Source: SZUA-430 sp044220975
Lineage (GTDB): Bacteria > Pseudomonadota > Alphaproteobacteria > Micropepsales > Micropepsaceae
Assembly: GCA_044220975.1 (NCBI GenBank)
Contig: JBGAPZ010000002.1
Coordinates: 62,001 to 126,000, forward strand
DNA: 64,000 nucleotides
Direction: 5' to 3'
This document shows positions 26,708-35,482 of this stretch, piece by piece. Below the pieces are notes generated by a model. It saw only the letters and a program-made list of their open reading frames with translations, was not told the DNA's origin and made no database searches. Each line of letters opens with the position of its first letter. The first letter of the stretch is position 1. Position numbers and translations under genes: made by a program.

Positions 26708-27292
26708 CTAGAACCAGTCGAACCAGCCGCCGCTTTCGTCTTCCTTTTCCTTCTTCGTCTTGCTTTCGGCAACCGGTTCCGCGGTGCCTTTTTCGATAAC
26801 CGGCGCGTCTTCGACGGGCTTTGCGGGCATCGAAGCGTTTAGACGCTGCTCTTCTTTGGCGGCGTTGATCGGGGTGCCGACCTCTTCCCGTTTGCCGCGC
26901 CAGAACAGGACACTGTCGGCGTAGGATTTGCGCTTGCCGGCTTCACGCACTTCAGTGCGCAATTCCTGGCGAATGGTCGGGTCCGCCTTTTCCGCGCCCG
27001 AAGCACTGATCAAGGCTTGTTCGCCCTGGGATGCAGCCGTCTGTTTCGCGGGGCCGCCGAGTACCTTTTGCGCGGCGCCGGCGACGTCTGCGTCTTGCGG
27101 TCGTGGCGCACCGGGTTGCGGCGCCTTGAGCTCGAATGTCGCTGGTACAACGAGTGGCGCACGCGTGGTGATCGCGGTTTCGTCGGGCGATTGCTTGGCG
27201 GCGCCGAGAGATTCCTTAACGCCGGTGCACCCGGCAAGGCCGATCGTGGCAACCGCAACAACGATTGCCGTCTTACGCAGTACTGTCGTCAC
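26708..27292 (-). CDS. DUF3035 lipoprotein
   Basis: A 194-residue protein starting at GTG 27292, chosen because AAGGAGG lies seven to eight bases upstream and the GTG overlaps the lspA stop (GTGA). The signal peptide with lipobox IGLAGC marks it as a substrate of the signal peptidase II encoded immediately upstream. The mature part begins PDETAITTRAPLVVPATFEL, the conserved DUF3035 core, followed by a charged linker and a terminal GGWFDWF. The family is confined largely to alphaproteobacteria and typically lies directly after lspA; its function is unknown. A C-terminal Lys/Glu-rich segment suggests an extended region. Confidence 0.88.
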   Translation of the reverse strand: MTTVLRKTAIVVAVATIGLAGCTGVKESLGAAKQSPDETAITTRAPLVVPATFELKAPQPGAPRPQDADVAGAAQKVLGGPAKQTAASQGEQALISASGAEKADPTIRQELRTEVREAGKRKSYADSVLFWRGKREEVGTPINAAKEEQRLNASMPAKPVEDAPVIEKGTAEPVAESKTKKEKEDESGGWFDWF

Positions 27293-27831
27293 GTCTGATC
27301 CTCCTTCGCGCCGCGCACCCGAGAACGCCATTCGCCGATGACGAGGTCAAGTGCCATGATCACGACTCCCATTACAACTGCCGTGTCGGCGAGATTGAAT
27401 ACGTACCAACCATACCCGAAAGCGTGCAGGTAAAAAAAGTCCGCAACTGCCCCGTAAAGTATGCGGTCGATCACATTTCCCAGGGCGCCGCCGATAATCA
27501 ACCCTAGCGAGAGGGCCAATCGTGTGTCCTTGATCCCGCGCAACCACCATACGAGGAAGCCGGTCACGCCAAGCGCGAAGAACGCGAGCAGCCAGCGTTC
27601 AAACGGGCTTTGGGCCTGTAACAGTCCGTAAGAAATGCCGGTGTTCCAGACCATCACGATGTCGAAGAACGGCAGCACTTCGATTTGGTGCGGGTTCCGC
27701 GCCTGACCCAGCGTTTCGATCCAACCGAAACCGTGCAGGAACAGAACCTTCCACGCCTGGTCGAGCGCAAGCGTCGCGGCCGCGACCAAAAGGCCGAGGT
27801 GCGCGGGGCTTAACTTTTTAAGGGCGTTCAT
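27289..27831 (-). CDS. lspA: Lipoprotein signal peptidase (signal peptidase II)
   Basis: Cleaves the signal peptide of prolipoproteins after lipidation, in the inner membrane. The 180-residue protein from ATG 27831 has four transmembrane segments and both catalytic aspartates: GGALGNVIDRILYGAVADFF and YVFNLADTAVVMGVVIM. An N-terminal VWNTGISYGLLQ corresponds to the usual NxGxAFG-type motif. The start overlaps the ileS stop (TGATG) and the stop overlaps the DUF3035 GTG. All three genes therefore form one translationally coupled operon. Alternative upstream starts would lie inside ileS. Confidence 0.95.
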   Translation of the reverse strand: MNALKKLSPAHLGLLVAAATLALDQAWKVLFLHGFGWIETLGQARNPHQIEVLPFFDIVMVWNTGISYGLLQAQSPFERWLLAFFALGVTGFLVWWLRGIKDTRLALSLGLIIGGALGNVIDRILYGAVADFFYLHAFGYGWYVFNLADTAVVMGVVIMALDLVIGEWRSRVRGAKEDQT

Positions 27832-30728
27832 CACTTCGCGTCGTGCTCCGCGACTGCGCCTTCGCACCGGAGGCACAAATGTGGGTGCGCGGCGCTTTTA
27901 CCCACTTCGGGCAGAATACGCCAACAGCGGGCGCATTTCGTGCCAGGCGCCTTGGCGAAAACGACGGCTGCGCCTGCGACGTCGTCAATTTTAAAGGCGT
28001 CCGCCGGGGCCGGGCTGGTGCTGACGATGGCCGCCGAGGTGATGCCGATTTCGGCAAGGTCGAGGTTCTTCAGCAGGTCTGCGTCCTTCGCATCCGCGAC
28101 GTGAAGCGTCGGGGCGGCCTCGAGGCTGGCGCCGATCGTCTTTTCACGGCGGGCGACTTCGAGCGCGCCGGTGACGACGCGTCGCAGGTCACGGACGCGC
28201 TGCCATTTTTCGGCGAGCGGCTTGTCGTTCCAGTCGGCCGGAACCGAGGGGAAGACGCGCAGATGGACGCTGTCGTGCTCGCCGTTGTGACGCGTGCGCC
28301 AGACCTCTTCCATCGTGAACACCATGACGGGCGCGAGCCACGCCGTCAGATGGTTGAACAGATGATCGAGAACCGTGCGCGCGGCGCGGCGGCGGAGCGA
28401 TGACGGCGCGTCGCAATAGAGCGTGTCTTTGCGGATGTCGAAGTAGATCGCCGACAGATCCGTCGTGCAGAAGTTAAACAGCGCGGTGAACACCCGGTTG
28501 AAGTCGAACGCCGCGTAACCTTGGCGCACCGTTTGATCGAGCTCGCTCAACCGGTGCAACACCCAGCGTTCGAGTTCAGGCATGTCCTTTTGCGCAACGC
28601 GCTCGCCGTCGCTGAAACCGCTGAGGTTCGCCAGCAGATAGCGCATCGTGTTGCGGAGCTTGCGGTAACTCTCGACGTTCGCCTTCAGGATTTCAGGACC
28701 TAGGCGCAGGTCTTCTGTGAAATCGGACGAGGCCGCCCAGATTCGGAGGATCTCGATGCCGTTTTGATCGGCGACCTTCTGCGGCTCGACCGTGTTGCCG
28801 AGCGACTTCGACTGCTTGTAGCCCTTCTCGTCAAGTACGAAGCCATGGGTAAGCACGGTCTTGAATGGTGCACGCCCACGCGTGCCGCATGCTTCGAGCA
28901 GCGACGATTGGAACCAGCCCCGATGTTGGTCGGAACCTTCGAGGTAGAGGTCGGCCGGCCAGCCGATTTCGGGTTCGATGACGAAGGCGTGCGTCGAGCC
29001 GGACTCGAACCAGACGTCGATGATGTCGTCGACCTTTTCGTAGTCGGCGGCTTTCAGTTTGTTGCCGAGGAAGTCTTGCGGATCGGTCGTGAACCAGACG
29101 TCCGTGCCCCCCTTCTCGACCGCAGCAGCGACGCGCGCGTTGACGTCCGCGTCACGTAGGATTTCACCGTCCGATTTGCGCACGAAGATCGGGATCGGCA
29201 CGCCCCAGGCGCGTTGGCGCGAGATGACCCAGTCAGGGCGGCTTTCGACCATCGCGCGCAGACGATTGCGCCCCTGCGCCGGGACGAAGTTCGTGTCGTC
29301 CACGGCTTTCAACGCCAGCTCGCGCAGCGACTTGCCGCCAAGGTTTGCGATGGGCCTGTCCATCGCGATGAACCATTGCGGCGTATTGCGGAAGATGACG
29401 GGCGCCTTCGAGCGCCAGGAGTGTGGGTAGTCGTGGCGTAGCTTCCCCTTCGCCAGCAACGCGCCCGCCTTGATAAGCTCACCGATCACGGCACCGTTCG
29501 CGTCGCCGTCTTTGCCGTCCGCGTTCAGGACTTTCTTGCCGGCAAAGATCGGCACGTGCGGGAAGAACGAACCATCTTCGGAAACCGTGTGCGGGATCGG
29601 TTCGGCGTCTTTCGGATGCGCTTCGGGATGCTGCATCCAGATTTCGAAGTCTTCCTCGCCATGTCCGGGTGCCGTGTGCACGAAGCCGGTACCCGTATCG
29701 TCGGTGACGTGGTCACCGGCGAACAGCGGCACCGGGAAATCGTAACCGTGACCCTGGAACGGATGCGCGCAAACGAGACCCTTCGGATCGACGTCGCTCA
29801 CGCGTTCCCAGGTTTCGATCTTTGCAGCGTTTTTCGCATTATCGGCGAGCGTGTCGGCAAGCAGCAGCAAATCGCCGACCGAAGCGCCTGCACCCTCGCC
29901 CACTGCGGTCACGCGATAGAGGCCATACGAGATTTTTGGCGAATAGCAGATCGCGCGGTTGCCGGGGATCGTCCACGGGGTCGTCGTCCAGATGACGACC
30001 TTTGCTTTCGCGACATCGCCGGTCGCACCGGAGCGCACCGGGAACTTCACGAAGATCGTAGGCGAAAGCTTCTCGTGGTACTCGACCTCAGCCTCGGCCA
30101 GCGCGGTCTTTTCGACGACGGACCACATCACGGGCTTCGAACCGCGATAGAGAGCGCCGTTCATCACGAACTTTTGGATTTCTTTGATGATGATCGCTTC
30201 GCTCTGCGGCGCCATCGTGACATAGGGATTGTCCCACTCGCCGGTCGCGCCCAGGCGCTTGAACTCCGCGCGCTGGATGTTCAGCCAATGGTTTGCGAAC
30301 TCGCGGCATTCCTTGCGGAATTCGATCAGCGGCACTTTGTCTTTGTCTTGGCCGGCCGAGCGATATTTCTCCTCGACCTTCCATTCGATCGGCAGGCCGT
30401 GGCAGTCCCAGCCGTGCACATAGGGAACGTCTTTGCCCAGCATTGTTTGCGACCGCACGACAAAATCTTTCAGGATCTTGTTCATGCCGGTGCCGAGATG
30501 GATGTGGCCGTTCGCATACGGCGGGCCATCATGGAAGATGAACTTCGGACGACCCTTCGCGGTCTCGCGCAGGCGCTTGTAGAAACCGATCTTGTCCCAC
30601 CAGGCTAGCCACTCGGGCTCGGCCTTCGGTAGGCCTGCCTTCATTGGGAAGGGCGTGTCGGGCAGGAACAGCGAGTTTTTGTAGTCGCGCTTCGGCGCGC
30701 CGTCGTCGTCGGTCAAGGCTACGGTCAT
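27831..30728 (-). CDS. ileS: Isoleucyl-tRNA synthetase
   Basis: Class I aminoacyl-tRNA synthetase charging tRNA-Ile. The 965-residue protein has the ATP-binding GPPYANGHIHLGTGMNKILK (HIGH-type, here HLGTG), an editing domain with WTTTPWTIPGNRAI, SDQHRGWFQSSLLEACGTRG, and the KMSKS-type loop GYKQSKSLGNTVEPQ (KQSKS). The C-terminus carries the zinc-binding KCARCWRILPEVG and HLCLRCEG. This eubacterial type with a C-terminal zinc site is normal for proteobacteria. It is the first gene of the ileS-lspA-DUF3035 operon. No T-box or other leader structure is seen, as expected in proteobacteria. Confidence 0.97.
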   Translation of the reverse strand: MTVALTDDDGAPKRDYKNSLFLPDTPFPMKAGLPKAEPEWLAWWDKIGFYKRLRETAKGRPKFIFHDGPPYANGHIHLGTGMNKILKDFVVRSQTMLGKDVPYVHGWDCHGLPIEWKVEEKYRSAGQDKDKVPLIEFRKECREFANHWLNIQRAEFKRLGATGEWDNPYVTMAPQSEAIIIKEIQKFVMNGALYRGSKPVMWSVVEKTALAEAEVEYHEKLSPTIFVKFPVRSGATGDVAKAKVVIWTTTPWTIPGNRAICYSPKISYGLYRVTAVGEGAGASVGDLLLLADTLADNAKNAAKIETWERVSDVDPKGLVCAHPFQGHGYDFPVPLFAGDHVTDDTGTGFVHTAPGHGEEDFEIWMQHPEAHPKDAEPIPHTVSEDGSFFPHVPIFAGKKVLNADGKDGDANGAVIGELIKAGALLAKGKLRHDYPHSWRSKAPVIFRNTPQWFIAMDRPIANLGGKSLRELALKAVDDTNFVPAQGRNRLRAMVESRPDWVISRQRAWGVPIPIFVRKSDGEILRDADVNARVAAAVEKGGTDVWFTTDPQDFLGNKLKAADYEKVDDIIDVWFESGSTHAFVIEPEIGWPADLYLEGSDQHRGWFQSSLLEACGTRGRAPFKTVLTHGFVLDEKGYKQSKSLGNTVEPQKVADQNGIEILRIWAASSDFTEDLRLGPEILKANVESYRKLRNTMRYLLANLSGFSDGERVAQKDMPELERWVLHRLSELDQTVRQGYAAFDFNRVFTALFNFCTTDLSAIYFDIRKDTLYCDAPSSLRRRAARTVLDHLFNHLTAWLAPVMVFTMEEVWRTRHNGEHDSVHLRVFPSVPADWNDKPLAEKWQRVRDLRRVVTGALEVARREKTIGASLEAAPTLHVADAKDADLLKNLDLAEIGITSAAIVSTSPAPADAFKIDDVAGAAVVFAKAPGTKCARCWRILPEVGKSAAHPHLCLRCEGAVAEHDAK

Positions 30729-31032
30729 GGGAATGCTCTTCGATGGAGAGGTCTAAGGGCTCGGCTGCCGCGCGAGCGCGCGGGCTTTGCGGCGATGCGC
30801 TTTAAGCGATCGCGGGACTAATTCGCGCGAGCCTAATGAAGAGCGTCATGTTCCAATCCATTGCCATCCCCCTCGGGACCCACCCTGCTGCGCGTTTCAG
30901 CGCGGCTCAGGTTTGTGGCTGTTGTTCGCGGCGCTTCTAGCAAAGCCGCGCACCGTGGTCAAAGCGACGGCCCAAAAGCAAAAGGGCCCCGAAAAAAGGA
31001 GCCCCTGCCACGTTAACAAGTGTGTCGCTTGT
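30729..31032. other. Intergenic region between ileS and the UrcA-type gene
   Basis: About 300 bp without a gene. The left part is the leader of ileS; the segment before the ATG is purine-rich but has no clear consensus promoter. The right part holds the terminator of the UrcA-type gene at 30985-31008. Short frames on the plus strand have no protein-like features. Confidence 0.5.
30985..31008 (-). terminator. Intrinsic terminator after the UrcA-type gene
   Basis: On the minus strand, GGGGCTCC, loop TTTTTTC, then GGGGCCCTTTT can form an 8-bp stem including G-U and U-G wobble pairs and end in a U-tract. It lies about 25 bp after the stop of the minus-strand gene at 31033. Confidence 0.65.
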
Positions 31033-31371
31033 CTAACCTAGACGGTTCTCGGCCATTTCCTGCTCGTACATGGCGGTGACGAGCGGGGCCTTCAATTCGT
31101 CGATCGCTTCGGCCATCGACTGGCGGAGGCAGATCTTGAACAAGCGGCGTTCGCGCATTTCGCGAATGAAGGGCTCGCCTCCGCACGCATCCGCTGCGGC
31201 ATGGCGGATGCGATAGACCATCGTCTTCGCGCCGGCCGGGCGCGAGAGATCCAGGTCGCCGTAGGGTACGTCGAGCGTGATGCGTTCGTGCATCAGCGCC
31301 GACTGGTCGGCGTGAGCTGTTGCAGACAGGCTGAGCGCGGCTAGCGCGCTTGCGATCAATGCTTTCCTCAT
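31033..31371 (-). CDS. UrcA family exported protein
   Basis: A 112-residue protein with signal peptide MRKALIASALAALSLSATAH (cleavage near AHA-D). The mature part fits UrcA: ITLDVPYGDLDLSRPAGAKT, RIRHAAADACGGEP and LFKICLRQSMAEAI, with two cysteines likely to form a periplasmic disulphide. The function is unknown; the family is common in Sphingomonadales, Caulobacterales and relatives. The inner ATG is preferred over a longer frame because it gives a clean signal peptide and has GGGAGAG upstream. A terminator follows at 30985-31008. Confidence 0.8.
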   Translation of the reverse strand: MRKALIASALAALSLSATAHADQSALMHERITLDVPYGDLDLSRPAGAKTMVYRIRHAAADACGGEPFIREMRERRLFKICLRQSMAEAIDELKAPLVTAMYEQEMAENRLG

Positions 31372-31584
31372 TGCTCTCTCTCCCAAGAGTTGATGCAGGT
31401 CCCCCAAATGTCCCCACCTTGCCGAGGTGGCATCTGGCACGACGACTATGAAGCCTCTTGCGCGCGCCACGGTGATCACCATCACGTGTGACTCATCACG
31501 AACGCGCAACCTCGGCGACCTTGTACAGGTGGGTGGGCGGTTTGCTAGTGTCGGCCATCACACTCACGAATTGGAGAACTCGTT

Positions 31585-32295
31585 ATGCGCAAGGAAACGT
31601 TCGAGTACAAAGATGGCGGGACAGTGTGCGAGGCTTACGTCGCGCATGAGCCCGGGCAAAAACGGCCTTGTGTATTGGTTTCACACGCGTGGGCGGGAAT
31701 CGCCGATCACGAACGGGCGCGCGCAGATCAGCTCGCGGGCCTTGGCTATGTGGGATTTGCGCTCGACGTCTATGGCAAGGGCGTGCGTGGCGATCCGATG
31801 GCCGATAACAGTGCGTTGATGGGACCGTGGCTCAATGATCGCGCAAAGTTGAGGCAGCGTTTGCTCGCCGCGGTCGCGGCTGCGAAAGCACATCCGGCCG
31901 TCGATCCCAACCGCGTTGCTGTGATCGGCTATTGCTTCGGCGGCCTGTGCGCGCTGGACGTGGCGCGTTCAGGCACCGGCGAGGTGCGGGGCGTCGTGAG
32001 CTTGCACGGCATCTTCATGCCGCCCAATCTCGGTGCTCAGGCACCGATCAAAGCGAAGGTCTTGGTGTTGCATGGGTGGGAAGACCCCATGGCGACGCCG
32101 GACGCGGTGCTCGGTCTTGCGAAAGAGATGACGGCGGCGAAGGCCGATTGGCAACTCCACGCCTATGGCAATGCCATGCACGCCTTTACGCTCGAAGGCG
32201 CGAACGCCCCTGAGCGCGGACTCAAGTACGACAAGGCGGCCGACCGGCGGTCCTGGGCCGCGACGAGCGACTTCTTGAAGGAAGTGTTCGGCTGA
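31585..32295 (+). CDS. Dienelactone hydrolase-family protein
   Basis: A 236-residue cytoplasmic alpha/beta-hydrolase. The nucleophile elbow VIGYCFGGLCALDVARSG carries Cys rather than Ser, typical of dienelactone hydrolases. LVLHGWEDPMATPDAVLG provides the Asp and YGNAMHAFTLEGAN the His. An N-terminal VSHAWAGIADHERARADQLA matches the family. Likely substrates are lactones or esters in aromatic degradation, but no aromatic-pathway genes are nearby. The start is preceded by GGAG. It is divergent from the UrcA-type gene. Confidence 0.88.
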   Translation: MRKETFEYKDGGTVCEAYVAHEPGQKRPCVLVSHAWAGIADHERARADQLAGLGYVGFALDVYGKGVRGDPMADNSALMGPWLNDRAKLRQRLLAAVAAAKAHPAVDPNRVAVIGYCFGGLCALDVARSGTGEVRGVVSLHGIFMPPNLGAQAPIKAKVLVLHGWEDPMATPDAVLGLAKEMTAAKADWQLHAYGNAMHAFTLEGANAPERGLKYDKAADRRSWAATSDFLKEVFG

Positions 32296-32380
32296 TCCCG
32301 CCGAACACGATTTCTTGAGGCGCGTAGCGGTCTTTCGCGTGCTCGGGCATGGTTCGTCGATCCATTCGGGGGACGGCCTC

Positions 32381-32896
32381 ATGAAACACTTACTTCTGGT
32401 CGCGGCCATGTTGGTGGCCGCGCCTGCTTTCGCACAGCCTGTGATGAGCGACGCGGACATCGCAGCCGCACAGGCGAAGATCGTGGCGGCGGCAGCTTCA
32501 TCGCGCGCGAACGCGAAGACGGCCGAGGAAAAGGCGATCGTCGAGGCCGACCTCGCGTTCGCAGCCGATGCTGCCAAGCGCGGCGCGGCAGCGGCGTTCG
32601 GCGATCGGATGCACGCGGAAGGCAAAATGTTCCCGCCGCGTCAGCCCATTGCAGTGGGACCGGAGGCTGCGCGGGCGCAATTCAAGAATGACACAGCGGT
32701 GTGGGCGTGGGCGCCCGTGCAAGCCGTCGCGAACGGCGACCTCGGCGTCACGTGGGGGATCGCGCTCATCACCGGCAAAGGCGACGACGGGAAGCCTTTC
32801 GCCGTGACGACGCGCTACACCACGGTGTGGCGGCGCGACGCGCAGGGCGTTTGGAAAATTTGGATCGACGTCGGAACGCCGGGACCGCTTCCCTAA
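32381..32896 (+). CDS. Exported SnoaL/NTF2-like (DUF4440-type) protein
   Basis: A 171-residue protein from ATG 32381, with signal peptide MKHLLLVAAMLVAAPAFAQP. The mature part reads like a cone-shaped NTF2/SnoaL fold: EADLAFAADAAKRGAAAAFG, then AWAPVQAVANGDLGVTWGIA and YTTVWRRDAQGVWKIWIDVG, the usual C-terminal strand. Such periplasmic proteins may bind small ligands; no catalytic role can be assigned. It follows the dienelactone hydrolase gene by 85 bp and ends 7 bp from the convergent yceI-type gene. Confidence 0.75.
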   Translation: MKHLLLVAAMLVAAPAFAQPVMSDADIAAAQAKIVAAAASSRANAKTAEEKAIVEADLAFAADAAKRGAAAAFGDRMHAEGKMFPPRQPIAVGPEAARAQFKNDTAVWAWAPVQAVANGDLGVTWGIALITGKGDDGKPFAVTTRYTTVWRRDAQGVWKIWIDVGTPGPLP

Positions 32897-32903
32897 ACCT
32901 CAG

Positions 32904-33644
32904 CTATTGTGGTTTCGCCGGTGCGGCGCTTTGGGCCAGCGGCGGGCCGGTGAATTCCGCCTCGATGGCAAGTTCGACGGCGTCGCTGACGCCCATTGTG
33001 CTGCCCGGTGGCGGCACACCTTCTTTGACGCCGAATGCCGTGCGGCTGAGCGTGCCTTTTGCCGAGAAGCCGATGCGCGCATGGGGTTCGTACGCGTTGC
33101 CCGCGTAACCGCCGTTGAACGTCGCGTCGAGTGTTACCGGTGCGGTTACGCCTTTCAGCGACAGGTCGCCGGTGATGCGTGCGGTGTTCGGGCCGGTGAG
33201 TTCGACCTTCGTCGATTTGAACGTCATTTCAGGAAACTGTGCGGCGCCGAGCCACTTCTCGTTCAGGATTTCGTCGACGAATCCCTTGGGCGGCGTGGGC
33301 AAGGTCAGCGAACGTGAGTCGATCGTCGCCGTGACGCTGGAGGCCGACGGGTTCGCCGGATCGAGTTGCAAGTTGGCGTCGAACGTCGCGAAGCGGGCCG
33401 TGTAGTTCGAGAAGCCGATGTGGTTGACGCGGAATTCGAGATTCGCGTGGGCTTTGTCGAGCGTGTAAGCGCCTGCCGGTGCGTCCGTCTTCATCGGCAC
33501 GATGGCGGCCGGCGGTGCGGGTTCGGTTGGCGCAGGCGGTTGAGCCTCTGCCTTTTCTTCTTTCTTCGCTTCGGGACCTGGGCCGCAGGCGGCGACAGCC
33601 AGAAATGCACTGCCGATCGCTAGAATTTTCAACGCATCTCTCAT
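32904..33644 (-). CDS. YceI-family lipoprotein
   Basis: A 246-residue protein with lipobox LAVAAC (residues about 15-20), a Pro/Glu-rich linker (EEKAEAQPPAPTEPAPPA), and a YceI lipocalin-like domain. Landmarks are AYTLDKAHANLEFRVNHIGF, SVTATIDSRSLTLPTPPKGF, FPEMTFKSTKVEL, TGDLSLKGVTAPVTLDATFN and FSAKGTLSRTAFGVKEGV. YceI proteins bind polyisoprenoids or amphiphiles such as ubiquinone in a barrel. The lipid anchor and linker would place the barrel away from the membrane surface. An unusual but not unique feature is the added lipoprotein N-terminus. Confidence 0.92.
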   Translation of the reverse strand: MRDALKILAIGSAFLAVAACGPGPEAKKEEKAEAQPPAPTEPAPPAAIVPMKTDAPAGAYTLDKAHANLEFRVNHIGFSNYTARFATFDANLQLDPANPSASSVTATIDSRSLTLPTPPKGFVDEILNEKWLGAAQFPEMTFKSTKVELTGPNTARITGDLSLKGVTAPVTLDATFNGGYAGNAYEPHARIGFSAKGTLSRTAFGVKEGVPPPGSTMGVSDAVELAIEAEFTGPPLAQSAAPAKPQ

Positions 33645-33774
33645 GGGGGTTACCTTTTATGATTGGCTCTTTTTTAGACTATCGCCGGCTTCCCATGTGG
33701 CACAAACGGATTTCCGGCGGCACGATCGGGTACGACAGTTGCACAATCCGTTTGCGCCTGGCACGAAGCGCGGC

Positions 33775-34707
33775 ATGACACCCATTGTTTCGATTCAAAA
33801 CCTGACCAAGACGTACAAGTCCGGGCTTCAGGCGCTCAAGCCCGTGTCGCTCGACATCCGGCCCGGCGAAATTTTCGCGCTGCTTGGGCCGAACGGCGCA
33901 GGCAAGACGACGCTCATCAACATCGTCTGCGGGATCGTGAATGCGTCGAGCGGGACCGTGATCGCGGACGGGCACGACATCCGCGAAGACTATCGCGACG
34001 CGCGGATGAAGATCGGGCTCGTGCCTCAAGAGTTGACCTCCGACCGCTGGGAGACCGTGATCAATACGGTGACGTTTTCGCGCGGGCTGTTCGCGCGCGC
34101 GCCGGATAAGGACTATGTCGAGAAAGTGCTGCGCGACTTGACGCTTTGGGACAAGCGCAACGATCAGTTGCAGACGCTGTCGGGCGGCATGAAGCGGCGT
34201 GTGATGATCGCCAAGGCGCTGGCGCACGAGCCTTCAATCTTGTTCCTCGACGAGCCGACCGCCGGCGTGGATGTGGAGCTTCGCCGCGATATGTGGGCGT
34301 TGGTGCGGCGGCTGCGCGACGACGGCGTCACCATCATTTTGACCACGCACTATATCGACGAGGCGGAGGAGATGGCCGATCGCATCGGCGTCATCAACAA
34401 GGGCGAACTGATCCTGGTCGAAGAGAAGGCGACCTTGATGAAGAAGCTCGGCAAGAAGCAGCTGACTCTGGTGCTGCAGGAACCGATGCAGGCGGTGCCC
34501 GCCGAGCTCGTGGAGTGGAACGTGGCGCTCAAGGACAACGGACACGAGCTTGAATACACGTTCGACGCAAACGCGGAGCGCAAAGGCATTGCGTCGCTGC
34601 TCAGGCGCGTCACCGATTTGGGCATCCAGTTTCGCGACGTGCACACGACGCAGAGTTCGCTTGAAGATATTTTCGTGAGTTTGGTCAAAGAGGGTCACCG
34701 GTCATGA
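33775..34707 (+). CDS. ABC-2 type exporter, ATP-binding subunit
   Basis: A 310-residue ATPase from ATG 33775. It has Walker A FALLGPNGAGKTTLINIVCG, Q-loop LVPQELTS, signature LSGGMKRRVMIAKALAHEPS, Walker B SILFLDEPTAGVDVELRRDM and switch His TTHYIDEAEEMADRIGVI. A C-terminal extension typical of DrrA/NodI-like exporters follows, with SLEDIFVSLVKEG. It overlaps the permease gene by 4 bp (ATGA). Together they form a one-ATPase, one-permease exporter; the substrate is unknown. Confidence 0.93.
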   Translation: MTPIVSIQNLTKTYKSGLQALKPVSLDIRPGEIFALLGPNGAGKTTLINIVCGIVNASSGTVIADGHDIREDYRDARMKIGLVPQELTSDRWETVINTVTFSRGLFARAPDKDYVEKVLRDLTLWDKRNDQLQTLSGGMKRRVMIAKALAHEPSILFLDEPTAGVDVELRRDMWALVRRLRDDGVTIILTTHYIDEAEEMADRIGVINKGELILVEEKATLMKKLGKKQLTLVLQEPMQAVPAELVEWNVALKDNGHELEYTFDANAERKGIASLLRRVTDLGIQFRDVHTTQSSLEDIFVSLVKEGHRS

Positions 34708-35480
34708 ACGCACCTTCGTTCAACCATCACGCCGTTTGGGCAATCTACCGATTCGAGTTGGGGCGCTGGTTCCGCACGATTTGGCAAAGCCTAGCCACGC
34801 CCGTGATCACCACGTCGCTCTATTTCATCGTGTTCGGGACCGCGATCGGCTCGCGCATGGGTACGGTCGAGGATGTTCCCTACGGCGCGTTCATCGTGCC
34901 GGGGCTCATCATGCTCAGCGTGTTTTCGGAGAGCATTTTCAACGCGGCGTTCGGCATCTATTTCCCGAAGTTCACGGGCACGATCTACGAGTTGTTGTCG
35001 GCGCCGGTGTCGGCGTTCGAAGCGGTGCTCGCCTATGTGGGGGCTGCCACGACCAAGTCGGTCGTGCTGGGCCTCGTTATCTTAGCGACGGCATCTTTGC
35101 TCGTGCCGATCCATATCGAGCATCCACTTGCGATGTTGGCGTTCCTCATTTTGATCGCGGCGACGTTTTGCCTGTTCGGGTTCATCATCGGTGTGATGTC
35201 GAACAATTTCGAGCAGATGCAGGTCGTGCCAATGCTGGTGGTGACGCCGCTGACGTTCCTCGGCGGCGCGTTCTACTCGATCAAGATGCTGGCACCCGCT
35301 TGGCAGACGGTCGCCCACTTCAACCCCGTCGTCTATTTGATCTCGGGGTTCCGGTGGAGCTTCTTCGGCAAGGGCGACGTCGCGATCGAGGTGAGCCTTG
35401 CGGCGACGCTGGGCTTCTTCTTGGTTTGCCTGGGCATTGTCGCTTGGATCTTCAAGACGGGCTACCGGTTGAAGAACTAA
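34704..35480 (+). CDS. ABC-2 type exporter, permease subunit
   Basis: A 258-residue inner-membrane protein with six hydrophobic segments and the ABC-2 signatures ITTSLYFIVFGTAIGSRMG, GLIMLSVFSESIFNAAFGIY and VVTPLTFLGGAFYSIKMLAP followed by FNPVVYLISGFRWSFFG. This NodJ/YadH-like type usually exports lipid-linked or hydrophobic compounds. Translation is coupled to the ATPase gene. The gene converges on the nitronate monooxygenase gene, with 2 bp between the stops. Confidence 0.92.
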   Translation: MNAPSFNHHAVWAIYRFELGRWFRTIWQSLATPVITTSLYFIVFGTAIGSRMGTVEDVPYGAFIVPGLIMLSVFSESIFNAAFGIYFPKFTGTIYELLSAPVSAFEAVLAYVGAATTKSVVLGLVILATASLLVPIHIEHPLAMLAFLILIAATFCLFGFIIGVMSNNFEQMQVVPMLVVTPLTFLGGAFYSIKMLAPAWQTVAHFNPVVYLISGFRWSFFGKGDVAIEVSLAATLGFFLVCLGIVAWIFKTGYRLKN

Positions 35481-35482
35481 CC